In this document: piece after piece, positions 47,045 through 56,572 of the stretch
Layout: the number at the start of each line of letters is the position of its first letter
How positions within the stretch are numbered: position 1 is the stretch's first letter
Source of the DNA: Daejeonella sp.
Lineage (GTDB): Bacteria; Bacteroidota; Bacteroidia; Sphingobacteriales; Sphingobacteriaceae
Assembly (NCBI RefSeq): GCF_030684675.1
Contig: NZ_JAUXXZ010000023.1
Coordinates: forward strand, 100,710-164,709
Direction of reading: 5' to 3'
DNA: 64,000 bases
Notes under the pieces: generated by a model
Database searches by the model: none
Told to the model about the DNA's origin: nothing
Seen by the model: the letters and a program-made list of their open reading frames with translations, nothing else
Program-made: the position numbers and the translations under genes

Positions 47045-47899
47045 TTAGAATTTCAAATGCTTAACTGTTAAGCCATTATTGATTAGTTGCTTTAATGAAT
47101 CAACGCCTATCCTGAGGTGGTTCTCAACATATTTCTCAGTCACATGCGAATCACTCTCTGCTGTTTTTACCCCTTCCGGAATCATTGGCTGATCAGATAC
47201 CAATAGTAAGGCTCCGGTTGGGATCTTATTGGCAAATCCGGTAGTGAAAATGGTTGCAGTTTCCATATCAACAGCCATAGCACGCAGACTTTTAAGATAT
47301 TTTTTAAAAGTCTTGTCATGCTCCCAAACCCTCCGGTTTGTAGTATACACTGTACCTGTCCAGTAATCTAAGGAGTAATCACGTATTGTTGTAGAAATGG
47401 CCTTTTGCAAGGCAAAGGCAGGCAGGGCAGGAACTTCAGCCGGTAAATAATCATTGGATGTACCCTCTCCCCTGATTGCTGCTATAGGAAGAATAAGATC
47501 ACCTATTTTATTTTTTTTCTTTAAGCCTCCGCATTTCCCTAAGAACAAGACTGCTTTGGGCTTGATGGCGGTAAGCAGGTCCATCATGGTTGCAGCCATT
47601 GGACTGCCCATTCCAAAATTGATCAATGTGATACCATTTGCCGAAACACTCTGCATTGGCTTATCAAGACCCATAATTGGTGCATTATCATTCCATTCCG
47701 AAAAGAGATTAAGGTACCTTGAAAAATTTGTCAGCAAAATAAAATTACTGAACTCAGCAAGTGGTCTTCCGGTATAGCGTGGTAGCCAATTGGCGACAAT
47801 ATCATCCTTAATCTTCAAACCAGGTTTTACAGGCGTTTCAAGTTCACGATCCCTCTTAACAGTAGAGGCAGTTTCAGATTTAAGGTCCTTCTTTTCCAT
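47045..47899 (-). CDS. AMP nucleosidase
   Basis: A 284-residue phosphorylase-superfamily enzyme. The sequence carries the group-specific landmarks NWLPRYTGRP, SEWNDNAPIMGLDKPMQSV, INFGMGSPMAATMMD and RAMAVDMETAT (the Glu-Asp region that binds ribose). It should split AMP into adenine and ribose 5-phosphate in the cytoplasm, setting AMP levels. The Bacteroidota form is shorter than E. coli Amn (484 residues) as it lacks the N-terminal regulatory domain. The first 20 residues are poorly conserved-looking and the start may be a little later. It follows clpX on the same strand, separated by a terminator. Confidence 0.86.
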   Translation of the reverse strand: MEKKDLKSETASTVKRDRELETPVKPGLKIKDDIVANWLPRYTGRPLAEFSNFILLTNFSRYLNLFSEWNDNAPIMGLDKPMQSVSANGITLINFGMGSPMAATMMDLLTAIKPKAVLFLGKCGGLKKKNKIGDLILPIAAIRGEGTSNDYLPAEVPALPAFALQKAISTTIRDYSLDYWTGTVYTTNRRVWEHDKTFKKYLKSLRAMAVDMETATIFTTGFANKIPTGALLLVSDQPMIPEGVKTAESDSHVTEKYVENHLRIGVDSLKQLINNGLTVKHLKF

Positions 47900-47921
47900 G
47901 ATAAATAATTGTTAATTGAAC

Positions 47922-47948
47922 AAAAAACCCCGGAACAGGTCCGGGGCT
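47922..47948 (-). terminator. Terminator of the tig-clpP-clpX operon
   Basis: A perfect 7-bp GC stem CCCCGGA-ACAGG-TCCGGGG with a run of T on the minus strand, just beyond the clpX stop. Confidence 0.85.
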
Positions 47949-47952
47949 TATT

Positions 47953-49191
47953 TTATGCAACTTTTAATTTTTTCAGATCTGATTTCTCAAATTTATCTTT
48001 AGCATATTCGAGTGTAATAAACAACTCCTTTCCACTTTTTCCGGAGGGTGTCTCATACATTGCATCGATCATAATCGCTTCGCAAATGGAACGTAAGCCT
48101 CTGGCACCAAGTTTGAACTCCATCGCCTTATCCACAATAAACGCCATTACTTCCTTGTCAAACTCAAGCTTTACATTTTCATATTCAAATAGCTTTTTAT
48201 ACTGTTTGATCAATGAATTTCTCGGCTCCTCCAATATACTCAGCAGAGTTTCCCTATCTAATGGATTCAGGTGAGTTATCACCGGTAATCTGCCAATAAG
48301 TTCAGGAATAAGCCCAAATGACTTCAAATCCTGAGGGGTAATATATTTATATAGGTTTTTAAGATCAATAGTAAATTCATCCTTATCAACCTTGTAACCA
48401 ACAGTTTGTGTACGAAGCCTGTTGGCTATCTTCTTCTCAATTCCATCGAATGCACCGCCGCAAATGAACAGGATATTATTCGTGTTCACCGGAATCATCT
48501 TTTGATCGGGATGTTTCCTTCCACCCTGTGGTGGAACATTGACAATGGTACCCTCCAGAATCTTCAACAAGGCTTGTTGTACTCCCTCTCCTGATACATC
48601 GCGTGTGATTGAAGGATTATCACTCTTGCGGGCTATTTTGTCAACCTCATCAATATAAACGATACCACGCTCAGCAGCAGTTACATCATAATCGGCTGCC
48701 TGAAGTAAGCGGGTCAAAATACTTTCCACATCTTCCCCTACATAACCTGCTTCAGTTAATACCGTAGCATCACATATACAAAAAGGTACATTTAAAACTT
48801 TGGCAATTGTTTTAGCAAGAAGGGTTTTTCCTGTACCCGTTTCGCCAACCATGATGATATTGGACTTCTCAATCTCAACTTCATCCTTGCCTACCTTTTG
48901 ATTCAAACGTTTATAGTGATTATAAACAGCTACAGAAAGTATCTTTTTTGCCTGATCCTGTCCGATAACATACTGATCAAGGTGAGTTTTTATCTCAACA
49001 GGCTTCAGAAGGGTTTCGAAGGTCTGAGTTGATTTGGCTTTCCGGACATTAAGTTCTTCCGCCAGTATCTGATTCGCCTGTGTTACGCACTTATCACAAA
49101 TATGTGCATCAAGACCAGCGATCAGCATCAGTGTATCCTGTTTGCCTGAGCCACAGAATGAACATTTAATATCCTTACTTCCCTTACTCAT
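47953..49191 (-). CDS. clpX: ATP-dependent Clp protease ATP-binding subunit ClpX
   Basis: A 412-residue AAA unfoldase that feeds substrates into ClpP. The N-terminal zinc-binding domain has C10, C13, C32 and C35 (CSFC and CDKC). The AAA core has [13 protein letters not shown] (Walker A), YIDEVDKI (Walker B), [10 protein letters not shown] and the sensor-2 LGARGLRS. The IGF-type loop for ClpP docking should lie near residue 265, where [11 protein letters not shown] precedes it. Its first base overlaps the last base of clpP, so the two are translated together. Length is normal. Confidence 0.97.
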   Translation of the reverse strand: MSKGSKDIKCSFCGSGKQDTLMLIAGLDAHICDKCVTQANQILAEELNVRKAKSTQTFETLLKPVEIKTHLDQYVIGQDQAKKILSVAVYNHYKRLNQKVGKDEVEIEKSNIIMVGETGTGKTLLAKTIAKVLNVPFCICDATVLTEAGYVGEDVESILTRLLQAADYDVTAAERGIVYIDEVDKIARKSDNPSITRDVSGEGVQQALLKILEGTIVNVPPQGGRKHPDQKMIPVNTNNILFICGGAFDGIEKKIANRLRTQTVGYKVDKDEFTIDLKNLYKYITPQDLKSFGLIPELIGRLPVITHLNPLDRETLLSILEEPRNSLIKQYKKLFEYENVKLEFDKEVMAFIVDKAMEFKLGARGLRSICEAIMIDAMYETPSGKSGKELFITLEYAKDKFEKSDLKKLKVA

Positions 49192-49892
49192 TATTTCTTA
49201 TCTCCGGTTCCAACCAAAACTTCATCAATCATACCAAATTCTTTAGCTTCATTAGCGATCATCCAATAATCACGGTCAGAAGCCCTCTCCACCCATTCGT
49301 ATGTTTGACCTGAATGTTTAGCGATAATATCATAAAGTTCTTTTTTAAGTTTAAGCATCTCACGCAGATTGATCTCCATATCGGAAGCAACCCCCTGAGC
49401 ACCACCTGAAGGCTGATGAATCATCACCCTTGAGTGTGGCAATGCTGCCCTCTTACCTTTTGTTCCTGCACAAAGCAATACGGCTGCCATTGAAGCTGCC
49501 ATACCAGTACATATTGTGGCAACATCCGGACTGATGTACTGCATGGTATCATAGATACCTAAACCTGCATAAACAGAGCCGCCTGGTGAATTGATGTAAA
49601 TCTGGATATCCCGTTTGGAATCTGTCGACTGTAAAAATAACAGTTGAGCCTGGATAATATTGGCTATCCCTTCGTGAACAGCATCACCTAAAAAGATGAT
49701 TCTATCCATCATTAAACGTGAAAACACATCCATTTGTGCCACGTTCAACTGACGTTCCTCTATGATATAGGGTGTCATGGCTGTAGGAATTGAAGCGTTT
49801 TGAACTCTTCCAATAAAACTATCTACATGCTGACTGCCGATACGATGATGTTTAACGGCGTATTTTCTGAATTCGTTCTTATCTATGTTCAT
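49191..49892 (-). CDS. clpP: ATP-dependent Clp protease proteolytic subunit ClpP
   Basis: A 233-residue serine protease. The catalytic triad is seen: S134 in GMAASMAAVLL, H159 in SRVMIHQPSGG, and an Asp in the SDRDYWM segment near residue 210. The N-terminal 35 residues form a short propeptide-like extension before the usual YIIEERQLN start of mature ClpP. It assembles as a tetradecamer with ClpX. Located between tig and clpX in the standard order. Confidence 0.97.
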   Translation of the reverse strand: MNIDKNEFRKYAVKHHRIGSQHVDSFIGRVQNASIPTAMTPYIIEERQLNVAQMDVFSRLMMDRIIFLGDAVHEGIANIIQAQLLFLQSTDSKRDIQIYINSPGGSVYAGLGIYDTMQYISPDVATICTGMAASMAAVLLCAGTKGKRAALPHSRVMIHQPSGGAQGVASDMEINLREMLKLKKELYDIIAKHSGQTYEWVERASDRDYWMIANEAKEFGMIDEVLVGTGDKK

Positions 49893-49988
49893 TTTTGAAT
49901 TTATAATTAATATTTAACATTTATTTCGAAAGTGTATAATAAAGAGAGATCGAAATAAATGGTCCTAATAAAACCAAAAACAATCAAA

Positions 49989-51335
49989 TTATTTCAACTC
50001 CAGAAACTTATTATACTCTATATCTTTTTTATCTAAGGTAATAACACCCTTCAGATAATCAAACACATGCTGTGCTTTTACTTCTTCAAAAATACGATTT
50101 CCATTCTCCTTATTCTGTAAGAACTGGGCAGTGTATTGTCCCAATTGTTCTTCAGAAAGCGGCTGTGGACTATACATACGGAACTGTCCGTCAAGGCGAG
50201 TTTTAGCAGCTGCAAACACTTCCTCGTATTTTATCTCTAATTTATTGTCCTTGATAATCTTGTTCTCGATCAAAGTCCAGCGCAGATTACGTGCAAAATC
50301 ATCATAACCTTTTTCCAATTCCTCGTCACTCAACTTTTCATTGGTTGCCTTTAACCATCTTTTCAGGAACTCATCAGGCAAGCTAAGCTTCACTTTATCC
50401 AGACCAAACTGGAACAAATCTGCCTGAAGCTTCTGATCAGCATTTTGAACCATCATACTTTCAAGCTCTTCCCTGATCTTCTGCTCAAATTCAGCTTCTG
50501 TCTTTACAACATCTTCACCGAATATCTTATCAAAAAACTCCTGGTTCAGATCGCCTTCTTCCAGTCGATTTATATTTTTAACTGATAATTTAAATTTAGA
50601 CTTAAGATCCTGAGCATCTTCTTCAGAAATATTCAAAAGCTTTGCAATTATTGTTGCATTGCTATCAAATGCTTTTTGAATATCCAAAACCACTTCATCA
50701 TCTTTTTTAAGACCAATCAATGATTTCTTAATCTTCGAATCTTCAACCTGATCCAAACGAACAGATGCCGTATTCGAAATTCCTCCTTCAAAAACAGAAC
50801 CATCTGCAGCAATTTGACTTAAATCAGCATAGATAACATCATCTTCTGCCGATACGTCAGGATTTGACATTTTGCCATAACTTTTTCTAAGGTTTTTGAT
50901 CCTTGAAGCAAGTGTATCTTTATCAACTTTAACCTGATAATAGGTTAATTTATCTTTTGATGAAAAATCAAGATCAAATTCCGGAGCTATTCCCAGTTCA
51001 TAAATGAACTCAAATTCATCTGTAAAATCCCAGTTGAACTCTTTGCTATCATCGATTTTAGGCAGTGGCTGCCCAAGTACTTCAATCTTATTCTCACTGA
51101 TGTAATTACTCAAGGTATCATTCAGGATATTATTGATCTCATCGACCAGGATATTCTTCCCATACATCTTTTTAATATGGGCGGCTGGAACCATTCCTGG
51201 GCGAAATCCAGGTAGCTTTGCTTTTTTTGCCTGCTCTTTGATCGCTTTTTCAACGCGTTCTTTGTAATCTTCAGGATTAATCTTAACAGTAAGTACAGAA
51301 TTCAGATTGTCTATTTTGTCCTGTGTAATGTTCAT
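49989..51335 (-). CDS. tig: Trigger factor
   Basis: A 448-residue ribosome-associated chaperone from the ATG at 51335, whose start MNITQDKIDNLNSVLTV fits the ribosome-binding domain. The signature GFRPGMVPAAHIKKMYG replaces the canonical GFRKGKVP. The middle PPIase domain is degenerate, as is typical for Bacteroidota, and the C-terminal chaperone arms make up residues 250-430. A longer frame from 51368 would begin inside the hairpin region and is unlikely. It heads the tig-clpP-clpX order and lies 68 bp after tRNA-Leu. Confidence 0.94.
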   Translation of the reverse strand: MNITQDKIDNLNSVLTVKINPEDYKERVEKAIKEQAKKAKLPGFRPGMVPAAHIKKMYGKNILVDEINNILNDTLSNYISENKIEVLGQPLPKIDDSKEFNWDFTDEFEFIYELGIAPEFDLDFSSKDKLTYYQVKVDKDTLASRIKNLRKSYGKMSNPDVSAEDDVIYADLSQIAADGSVFEGGISNTASVRLDQVEDSKIKKSLIGLKKDDEVVLDIQKAFDSNATIIAKLLNISEEDAQDLKSKFKLSVKNINRLEEGDLNQEFFDKIFGEDVVKTEAEFEQKIREELESMMVQNADQKLQADLFQFGLDKVKLSLPDEFLKRWLKATNEKLSDEELEKGYDDFARNLRWTLIENKIIKDNKLEIKYEEVFAAAKTRLDGQFRMYSPQPLSEEQLGQYTAQFLQNKENGNRIFEEVKAQHVFDYLKGVITLDKKDIEYNKFLELK

Positions 51336-51370
51336 TTTATATGTTTTATGTCGTTTTTGTTTATACAAAA

Positions 51371-51395
51371 ATTCCCCGGCTTATAGCCGGGGAAT
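51371..51395 (-). terminator. Terminator after tRNA-Leu
   Basis: A perfect 11-bp inverted repeat (ATTCCCCGGCT / AGCCGGGGAAT, 3-nt loop) followed on the minus strand by TTTTTG. It lies between tRNA-Leu and tig. Confidence 0.88.
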
Positions 51396-51402
51396 TAATC
51401 AG

Positions 51403-51484
51403 TGCGGATGAAGGGACTCGAACCCCCACGCCGTGAAGCGCCAGATCCTAAGTCTGGTGCGGCTACCAATTACGCCACATCCGC
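51403..51484 (-). tRNA. tRNA-Leu(UAG)
   Basis: A complete 82-nt cloverleaf can be folded on the minus strand. The acceptor stem GCGGATG pairs with CATCCGC, the D-arm contains TGGTAG, and the anticodon stem CCAGA/TCTGG holds the loop CTTAGGA with anticodon TAG. The long variable arm (CGCTTCACGGCG) is typical of class II tRNA-Leu, and the T-arm has GGTTCGAGTCC. Discriminator A. No CCA is encoded. Confidence 0.97.
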
Positions 51485-51643
51485 ATTGTTAGGATTATTT
51501 TCCAAAATTTCCCGGATGCTTGAATAGGTTATTGGTTAACGATATTCATCACAAATCCGATATATTTCGGTCGGCAAAAATAACGTTTTTCTATCTAACT
51601 ACAAAATGATTTATGCTTATTATTTAAGCTTATCATTTTATTT

Positions 51644-52420
51644 TTATCCTAATGATCTCAAATAGGCAGGGCTGAGAAGAAGCCTGCTACCATACCATGA
51701 GAGCATTTCACCGTCAACAATTGAAACCCGGGCATCCGGACAAATTCTTTGAATCTCCTTAACATGCTCATCTTTAAATGGATATGGTTCTGAAGAAAGG
51801 AAGATACATTCAGGCTTGAGGTTTTTCAGTTGATCAACACTAATTTCCGGGTACCGATCATCACTGATCACATTCTCAAACCCTCCTCTGCGTAAAATAT
51901 CATCAATAAAAGTTTGTTTTCCTGCCAGCATATAGGGGTCTTTCCATATAAAATAGGCAGTCCTGACCGGCTTATGTATTTTCTTTAATTTCAAAAACTG
52001 CTCATTAATATCATCTGCAATTACCTCCGCCTCTTCTGACCTGCCTGTCAATTCACCAATCTGTTTGATCATATCAATCGCTTCAGGCAGAACCTCTATG
52101 TCGCTCATCCATACAGGAAATTCCTTCATCAGTTCCTCTATCTGGGTTCTGTCATTCTCTTCTTTGTTCCCAATAATGAGATCAGGCTTTAATTCGCGAA
52201 TCTTGCGAAGATCCAGCATTTTTGTGCCACCAATTTTAGTTGATCGCTTAAATTTTTCCCTGGGATGAATACAAAATTTTGTGATACCAATAATTTCCAT
52301 GTCCAAACCCAAATCAAATAGAAGCTCCGTTTGTGATGGTACCAGGGAAATAATTCGTTGAGGGGGATAAGGAACGGAAATAAGCCTTCCCATCTGATCG
52401 GTAAATGTGCGCTTTTGCAT
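51644..52420 (-). CDS. BtuF-like periplasmic-binding-fold protein without signal peptide
   Basis: A 258-residue protein of the helical-backbone metal-receptor fold (BtuF/FhuD type). It has PPQRIISLVPSQTELLFDLG, LDLRKIRELKPDLIIGNKEEN and a second lobe around YFIWKDPYMLAGKQTFI. Unlike the usual substrate-binding proteins it has no signal peptide or lipobox; the start MQKRTFTD runs straight into the domain. It may act in the cytoplasm, or it may be exported in another way. No permease or ATPase gene is adjacent. It is divergent from the GT87-like gene, with 29 bp between the two ATG codons. Confidence 0.86.
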   Translation of the reverse strand: MQKRTFTDQMGRLISVPYPPQRIISLVPSQTELLFDLGLDMEIIGITKFCIHPREKFKRSTKIGGTKMLDLRKIRELKPDLIIGNKEENDRTQIEELMKEFPVWMSDIEVLPEAIDMIKQIGELTGRSEEAEVIADDINEQFLKLKKIHKPVRTAYFIWKDPYMLAGKQTFIDDILRRGGFENVISDDRYPEISVDQLKNLKPECIFLSSEPYPFKDEHVKEIQRICPDARVSIVDGEMLSWYGSRLLLSPAYLRSLG

Positions 52421-52449
52421 ACTTTTACAAAGTAAGCTAATTTTTATAA

Positions 52450-53748
52450 ATGCCTAAATGGATCCAATATTTTCTTCTTTTAATATCGCTTACAGGCTAT
52501 ATTCTGCTCGGATATTATATTGAAAGATCAAATTTTCTGCAGCTAATCAGCATTTACAGTTCCTTATTTCTGATTGCCTATATTCTTCACAAAAACAGCA
52601 GTCCAGATAATTTCAGGGTTCTGCTGCTGAGTGGTATACTCTTCCGGTTTTGCCTGATCTTTTCAATACCGGCGCTTTCTGATGATTTTTATCGTTTTGT
52701 ATGGGATGGAAGGATTCAGCAATTGGGGATTAACCCCTTCGATTTTACTCCGGCACAATTTATTAAACAGCATTCTGATCCATTGCTGCACAAAATCTTT
52801 CCTTATCTCAACTCTCCCGATTACTACAGCGTCTATCCACAAATTTGCCAGTCGATTTTCAAAATCGCCTCCGGAATTGGCGGTGATAGTCTGTATCGGA
52901 CTATCGTTATTTTAAAATCTGCAATCTTTCTATCTGAACTTGGGACAATTTTCCTATTAAAGGCACTACTTTCAGCAAGGAAGAATGCCCAATCACTTCA
53001 ATTAATTTATGTTCTCAATCCATTGGTGATTATAGAACTCAGTGGGAACATCCATTTTGAAGCCTTCATGATCTTATTTATTCTGATGGCTGTCTGGCTG
53101 ATTAATCATCAGAAATACATCAGTTCAGCCGGAGCATTATCACTCGCCATTCAGGCGAAATTATTGCCTCTGATCTTTATTCCTTTACTCTTCAGACAGA
53201 TTGGTCTGAAAAAGACCATTAATTATGCAATTGTTTGCCTGATTATCACAGCAGTCCTGAGTCTGGCATTGCTTAATAACACAGAGCGATTTTCCCATTT
53301 TTCAGAAAGCCTGAGCCTTTATTATGGCAAATTTGAATTTAATGGTAGCTTTTATTTGCTATTCAGATCTTTTGGACAATGGTTTCTGGCTTATAATCCA
53401 ATAGCTGTATTGAGTAAGATGATGATCGCTCTTGCTCTATCAGGAATGATTTGGGTTTACTTCAGAAAACTTGAGCTTTTGAATGGCCTGTTCTGGCTGC
53501 TGACTATTTACCTGGCATTCTCTGCGATAATTCATCCCTGGTATCTTACACCATTGGTAGCACTTTCTGCTTTTATCAGACTTCGCTTTGCTTTGATCTG
53601 GTCAGCACTGATACCTTTGAGCTATTATACTTATAGTAAGACCCCTTACAGTGAAAATTATTGGTTTACCGGGATTGAATATCTCTTTGTTATCGGATTC
53701 CTTATTTGGGAACTTAATAAGGCGGAATCATCTCAAACCTTAACCTGA
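52450..53748 (+). CDS. Polytopic polyprenyl-phosphate mannosyltransferase-like (GT87/DUF2029)
   Basis: A 432-residue membrane protein with 10 to 12 hydrophobic segments and the GT-C fold pattern. SDDFYRFVWDGRIQ near residue 78 is the acidic D-D motif that GT-C enzymes (GT87, DUF2029) use for catalysis, and WYLTPLVAL occurs near residue 358. It should transfer a sugar from a polyprenyl-phosphate donor to a membrane or periplasmic acceptor. It stands alone here; the DPM-like transferase at 43.3 kb could make such a donor, but the link is speculative. Confidence 0.85.
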   Translation: MPKWIQYFLLLISLTGYILLGYYIERSNFLQLISIYSSLFLIAYILHKNSSPDNFRVLLLSGILFRFCLIFSIPALSDDFYRFVWDGRIQQLGINPFDFTPAQFIKQHSDPLLHKIFPYLNSPDYYSVYPQICQSIFKIASGIGGDSLYRTIVILKSAIFLSELGTIFLLKALLSARKNAQSLQLIYVLNPLVIIELSGNIHFEAFMILFILMAVWLINHQKYISSAGALSLAIQAKLLPLIFIPLLFRQIGLKKTINYAIVCLIITAVLSLALLNNTERFSHFSESLSLYYGKFEFNGSFYLLFRSFGQWFLAYNPIAVLSKMMIALALSGMIWVYFRKLELLNGLFWLLTIYLAFSAIIHPWYLTPLVALSAFIRLRFALIWSALIPLSYYTYSKTPYSENYWFTGIEYLFVIGFLIWELNKAESSQTLT

Positions 53749-53760
53749 AATATTTCAGGA

Positions 53761-54141
53761 TTATTCGTCATAGAAATCCTGCAATGCACCAAAATAATTC
53801 AGATTCCAACCATCAACCATATCATCGATATCTGAGTCAGGGATATTAGTATGTCTGAGTTCAACAGAAGTGCCATTTTTATCGGGATGGAGAATAAATG
53901 TCACCATTGATTCCTCTGGCTGATCTCCAAAATACCATTGCTGAACAATCCTTTTGTTTTCTACGAACTCAATGTTTTTCCCGCAAATGCTATCATCCCA
54001 TAGCGAAAACTCTGAACCTGGCTCGGTGCTCATGATCGCTTCGGCTCCGGTCCATAAAGAGATCGTCAGTGGGTTGGTCAATGCCAGGTAAACCTCCTCC
54101 GGACTTGCCTGTATCAGGTAATATTTCTTGAAATCTTTCAT
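53761..54141 (-). CDS. START-like (SRPBCC/AHSA1) domain protein
   Basis: A 126-residue protein (MKDFKKYYLIQASPEEVYLALTNP as its start) with a Bet v 1/AHSA1-like pattern and the late WNLNYFGALQDFYD helix. It is acidic and soluble. The start at 54141 is preferred because a -7 element lies at 54154-54161, at the upstream in-frame Met. Ligand and function unknown. It ends 12 bp from the convergent GT87-like gene. Confidence 0.82.
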   Translation of the reverse strand: MKDFKKYYLIQASPEEVYLALTNPLTISLWTGAEAIMSTEPGSEFSLWDDSICGKNIEFVENKRIVQQWYFGDQPEESMVTFILHPDKNGTSVELRHTNIPDSDIDDMVDGWNLNYFGALQDFYDE

Positions 54142-54153
54142 AGTTGTGAATTG

Positions 54154-54161
54154 CAAATCTA
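54154..54161 (-). promoter_or_regulatory. -7 element of the START-like gene
   Basis: TAGATTTG on the minus strand matches TAnnTTTG; it ends 12 bp before the ATG at 54141 and overlaps the alternative start at 54156, favouring the shorter protein. Confidence 0.5.
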
Positions 54162-54318
54162 ATACAAATGCCCTGATAATTTAAATCAGGGAAATGATTT
54201 AATGTCACATCAGGAAGCTCTACAAATATGCGAAAATCACTTTTTTATTTTTTTTAGCAACATTTTGTAATAGCTGTCGTCATATAGTCAAGCAAAGAGA
54301 TAGGAAATGTAGCAATTT

Positions 54319-54756
54319 ATGGTAAGCCAGGATCAAAACAGTAGAAATCAGCCCATTAGACCAGAACGCAGACCTATAACCCTAAGACTGAGTTATATGC
54401 CTGATCATGTTCCTCATATAGCTAATGCCCTTGATTTTGTCATTGAAAAGCTGCAATTCCTTCCAACTGAAAAATTCCTTTTAAGTGAAGCTCTTAAAAA
54501 TGAGCCACTTCAATTGAGAGACATTAATGGCAATTTATTAACCCTGATTATGAAGGAAATTGAAAATAAGCCCGAATTCAATTATATCATTTTTCATACA
54601 GATGATTGCCTTAGGGATTACCACAAATATATCCTTGCAGGGGTTGAATTTATCAGCAGACCTGAATATACTGATGCAGGCCTGAGGGTAGATTTCCTGG
54701 GACATAAAGAAAACCGATATACTTTACTGGAAGAAAGAATATATACCGATATATAG
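54319..54756 (+). CDS. Small conserved protein, possibly VOC-like
   Basis: A 145-residue soluble protein. The second half (FHTDDCLRDYHKYILAGVEFISRPEYTDAGLRVDFLGHKENRYTLLE) resembles a beta-alpha-beta unit of the vicinal oxygen chelate fold, but the N-terminal 30 residues are polar and unstructured and metal-binding residues are unclear. It starts 11 bp before the AraC-type regulator and is probably cotranscribed, so it may be part of the same regulatory unit, for example a ligand-binding partner. Uncertain. Confidence 0.65.
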   Translation: MVSQDQNSRNQPIRPERRPITLRLSYMPDHVPHIANALDFVIEKLQFLPTEKFLLSEALKNEPLQLRDINGNLLTLIMKEIENKPEFNYIIFHTDDCLRDYHKYILAGVEFISRPEYTDAGLRVDFLGHKENRYTLLEERIYTDI

Positions 54757-54767
54757 TTTAAAAGAAA

Positions 54768-55646
54768 ATGAAATACTTACGTGTACTTAAGAATAATAAT
54801 CAGATATCAAGCGAAACTGTGAAGCAAGCTTACTATCCGGAGCACATAAGCAATTTTTCAATGCAAATGGTATTTAGCGGTAATTCGACTTATGATATCG
54901 GAAAAAGACATTTAAATCTATACCCTGACAGTTTTCTTGCTCTGAATCAGGGCACACATTATTCTAGTAAAGTGGATTCCAATATACCTGTCAACATGCT
55001 TTCAATCTCCTTTGCCCCCGAATTTCTGAGTGATTTTTACAGAACCCAGCATAAAAATATTAACGCGCTACTGGATGATCCTTTCAATACGACTGAGCAT
55101 TCTCAGGGTTTCTTTTTAGAAACTATCTATCCCTTTTCAGGAGATATGAAGTATAACATTCTCAACCTTAAAAACCAACTTGAACAGGAGTCGCCTGATG
55201 ATTTGCTTGTCAATGAATACCTCCACCATAGCCTTATCAACTACTTTAAAATCTATCATAAAGAAGTTTCCAATAAATCAGAAAATCTTAGCTTTCTGAA
55301 TAAAAGCACAAAAATTGAGATACTCAAACGCCTAACATTTGCTAAAGAGTACATCTCGAGCAACTACAATAAAAACATAGATCTGGAAGACATTGCGCAG
55401 ACTGCCTGCTTATCTGTAAATCATTTATTGCGTACATTCAAACAGGCCTATGGCATATCCCCGCATCAATACCTGATAAAAGTGAGGATAGACAGATCAA
55501 AATATCTGCTCACTAACACAAGATACACTCTGAACGAAATCGTGGAAATCGTCGGATTTGAATGTCCAAGTTCATTTATAAGACTTTTCAAAACGATGAA
55601 CAGTACTACACCGGGGAAATATCGTTTGAATCTTCAATTAAACTAA
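54768..55646 (+). CDS. AraC family transcriptional regulator
   Basis: A 292-residue regulator. The first 180 residues are a sensor domain of the cupin type, with weak similarity to other AraC sensors. The C-terminal 100 residues hold the two helix-turn-helix motifs: IDLEDIAQTACLSVNHLLRTFKQ, and later YTLNEIVEIVGFECPSSFIRLFK, followed by the closing TPGKYR. It binds DNA in the cytoplasm and senses an unknown ligand. It starts 11 bp after the VOC-like gene. Its stop overlaps the convergent DUF6265-like gene by 4 bp. Confidence 0.93.
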   Translation: MKYLRVLKNNNQISSETVKQAYYPEHISNFSMQMVFSGNSTYDIGKRHLNLYPDSFLALNQGTHYSSKVDSNIPVNMLSISFAPEFLSDFYRTQHKNINALLDDPFNTTEHSQGFFLETIYPFSGDMKYNILNLKNQLEQESPDDLLVNEYLHHSLINYFKIYHKEVSNKSENLSFLNKSTKIEILKRLTFAKEYISSNYNKNIDLEDIAQTACLSVNHLLRTFKQAYGISPHQYLIKVRIDRSKYLLTNTRYTLNEIVEIVGFECPSSFIRLFKTMNSTTPGKYRLNLQLN

Positions 55647-56125
55647 TTTAGCTTCTCCCTGCTGTAAGGGAATTCAATCTTTCTGAATTTACCATTTACA
55701 GTACCTTCAATCCAGGCTAGAACATTGCTGGCCGACTGGGGTTGATATGAAATTCGCTGAGGAAAATCATGGTTCCTGTTTTCAAAAACAAAAATTCCAT
55801 TCTCCGTCGAGATTAACTTAAACGAAACTGTAGAATCATTACCTGCTCCATTTCCGCTTGGTTCATAATAAATACTACCAGCAGATTCATAAAGTTTTAT
55901 CGTTTCAAGTAAAGTACTGTCACCTGTATTACTTATTGAAAAACTGATTCCATCCATCCCGGAATCTTTGTTCAATTTCCAGGATTCAACAATACGGCCC
56001 TTTGCTGTATTCATAGTCCAGCTTCCTTTCAGAAAACCAAAATCCCTGACTGAAGTTTTTTGCTGGGCAATTGAACCAGAACATAGTACAAGTAAAAAAC
56101 TAAACAGCAACAGTTTTTGTTTCAT
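55643..56125 (-). CDS. Exported DUF6265-like protein
   Basis: A 160-residue protein with a signal peptide ending near SIAQQ. The mature protein has a beta-rich lipocalin-like layout (FLKGSWTMNTAKGRIVESWKL, then DSTLLETIKLYESAGSIYYEP and NRNHDFPQRISY) that matches the DUF6265 family. Members are periplasmic or exported with unknown function; a hydrophobic ligand is plausible. Its 3' end overlaps the AraC gene by 4 bp. Confidence 0.8.
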   Translation of the reverse strand: MKQKLLLFSFLLVLCSGSIAQQKTSVRDFGFLKGSWTMNTAKGRIVESWKLNKDSGMDGISFSISNTGDSTLLETIKLYESAGSIYYEPSGNGAGNDSTVSFKLISTENGIFVFENRNHDFPQRISYQPQSASNVLAWIEGTVNGKFRKIEFPYSREKLN

Positions 56126-56572
56126 AAATACTCTGATGAATATGCTCTCTCTTTTATAAATGCTCTTGAATAAAGATCAGTATTCTGATGAAATAAATTT
56201 GGTATATATCAAAATATTTTAGAAATAAAAGTCCTTTATTTTTCAAAAATATATATAATTAAATGACTGTTTTTTTTCTAAACTGTCCTCATTTTCCCCC
56301 TTAACAAAATTTAACAGACCATAAGTTGAATGATTTCAAAAATTTCAATTTTCATGTTATAAAACAGAAAATTCCAAATGCGAAATTAATCATATTTAAT
56401 TAATTATCAATTAGTTATAAATAAATTAATTAACATTTCACAGACAACATAAAAAAATATCAGAACCTGAAAGTATTTACTCCAAATGAAATTAATGGTG
56501 TTTTTTGCCTATGTGCAAGGCTGGTTTTATATGGAAATTTAGATCAGAAAATTATATTAAAAAAACACAAAA
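56126..56572. other. Very AT-rich intergenic region, 447 bp, no gene seen
   Basis: The region is far more AT-rich than its surroundings. I see no coding frame or tRNA. It includes TTAATTAATTATCAATTAGTTA runs and probably holds two divergent promoters. No match to the inverted-repeat elements apart from simple AT content. Confidence 0.5.
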
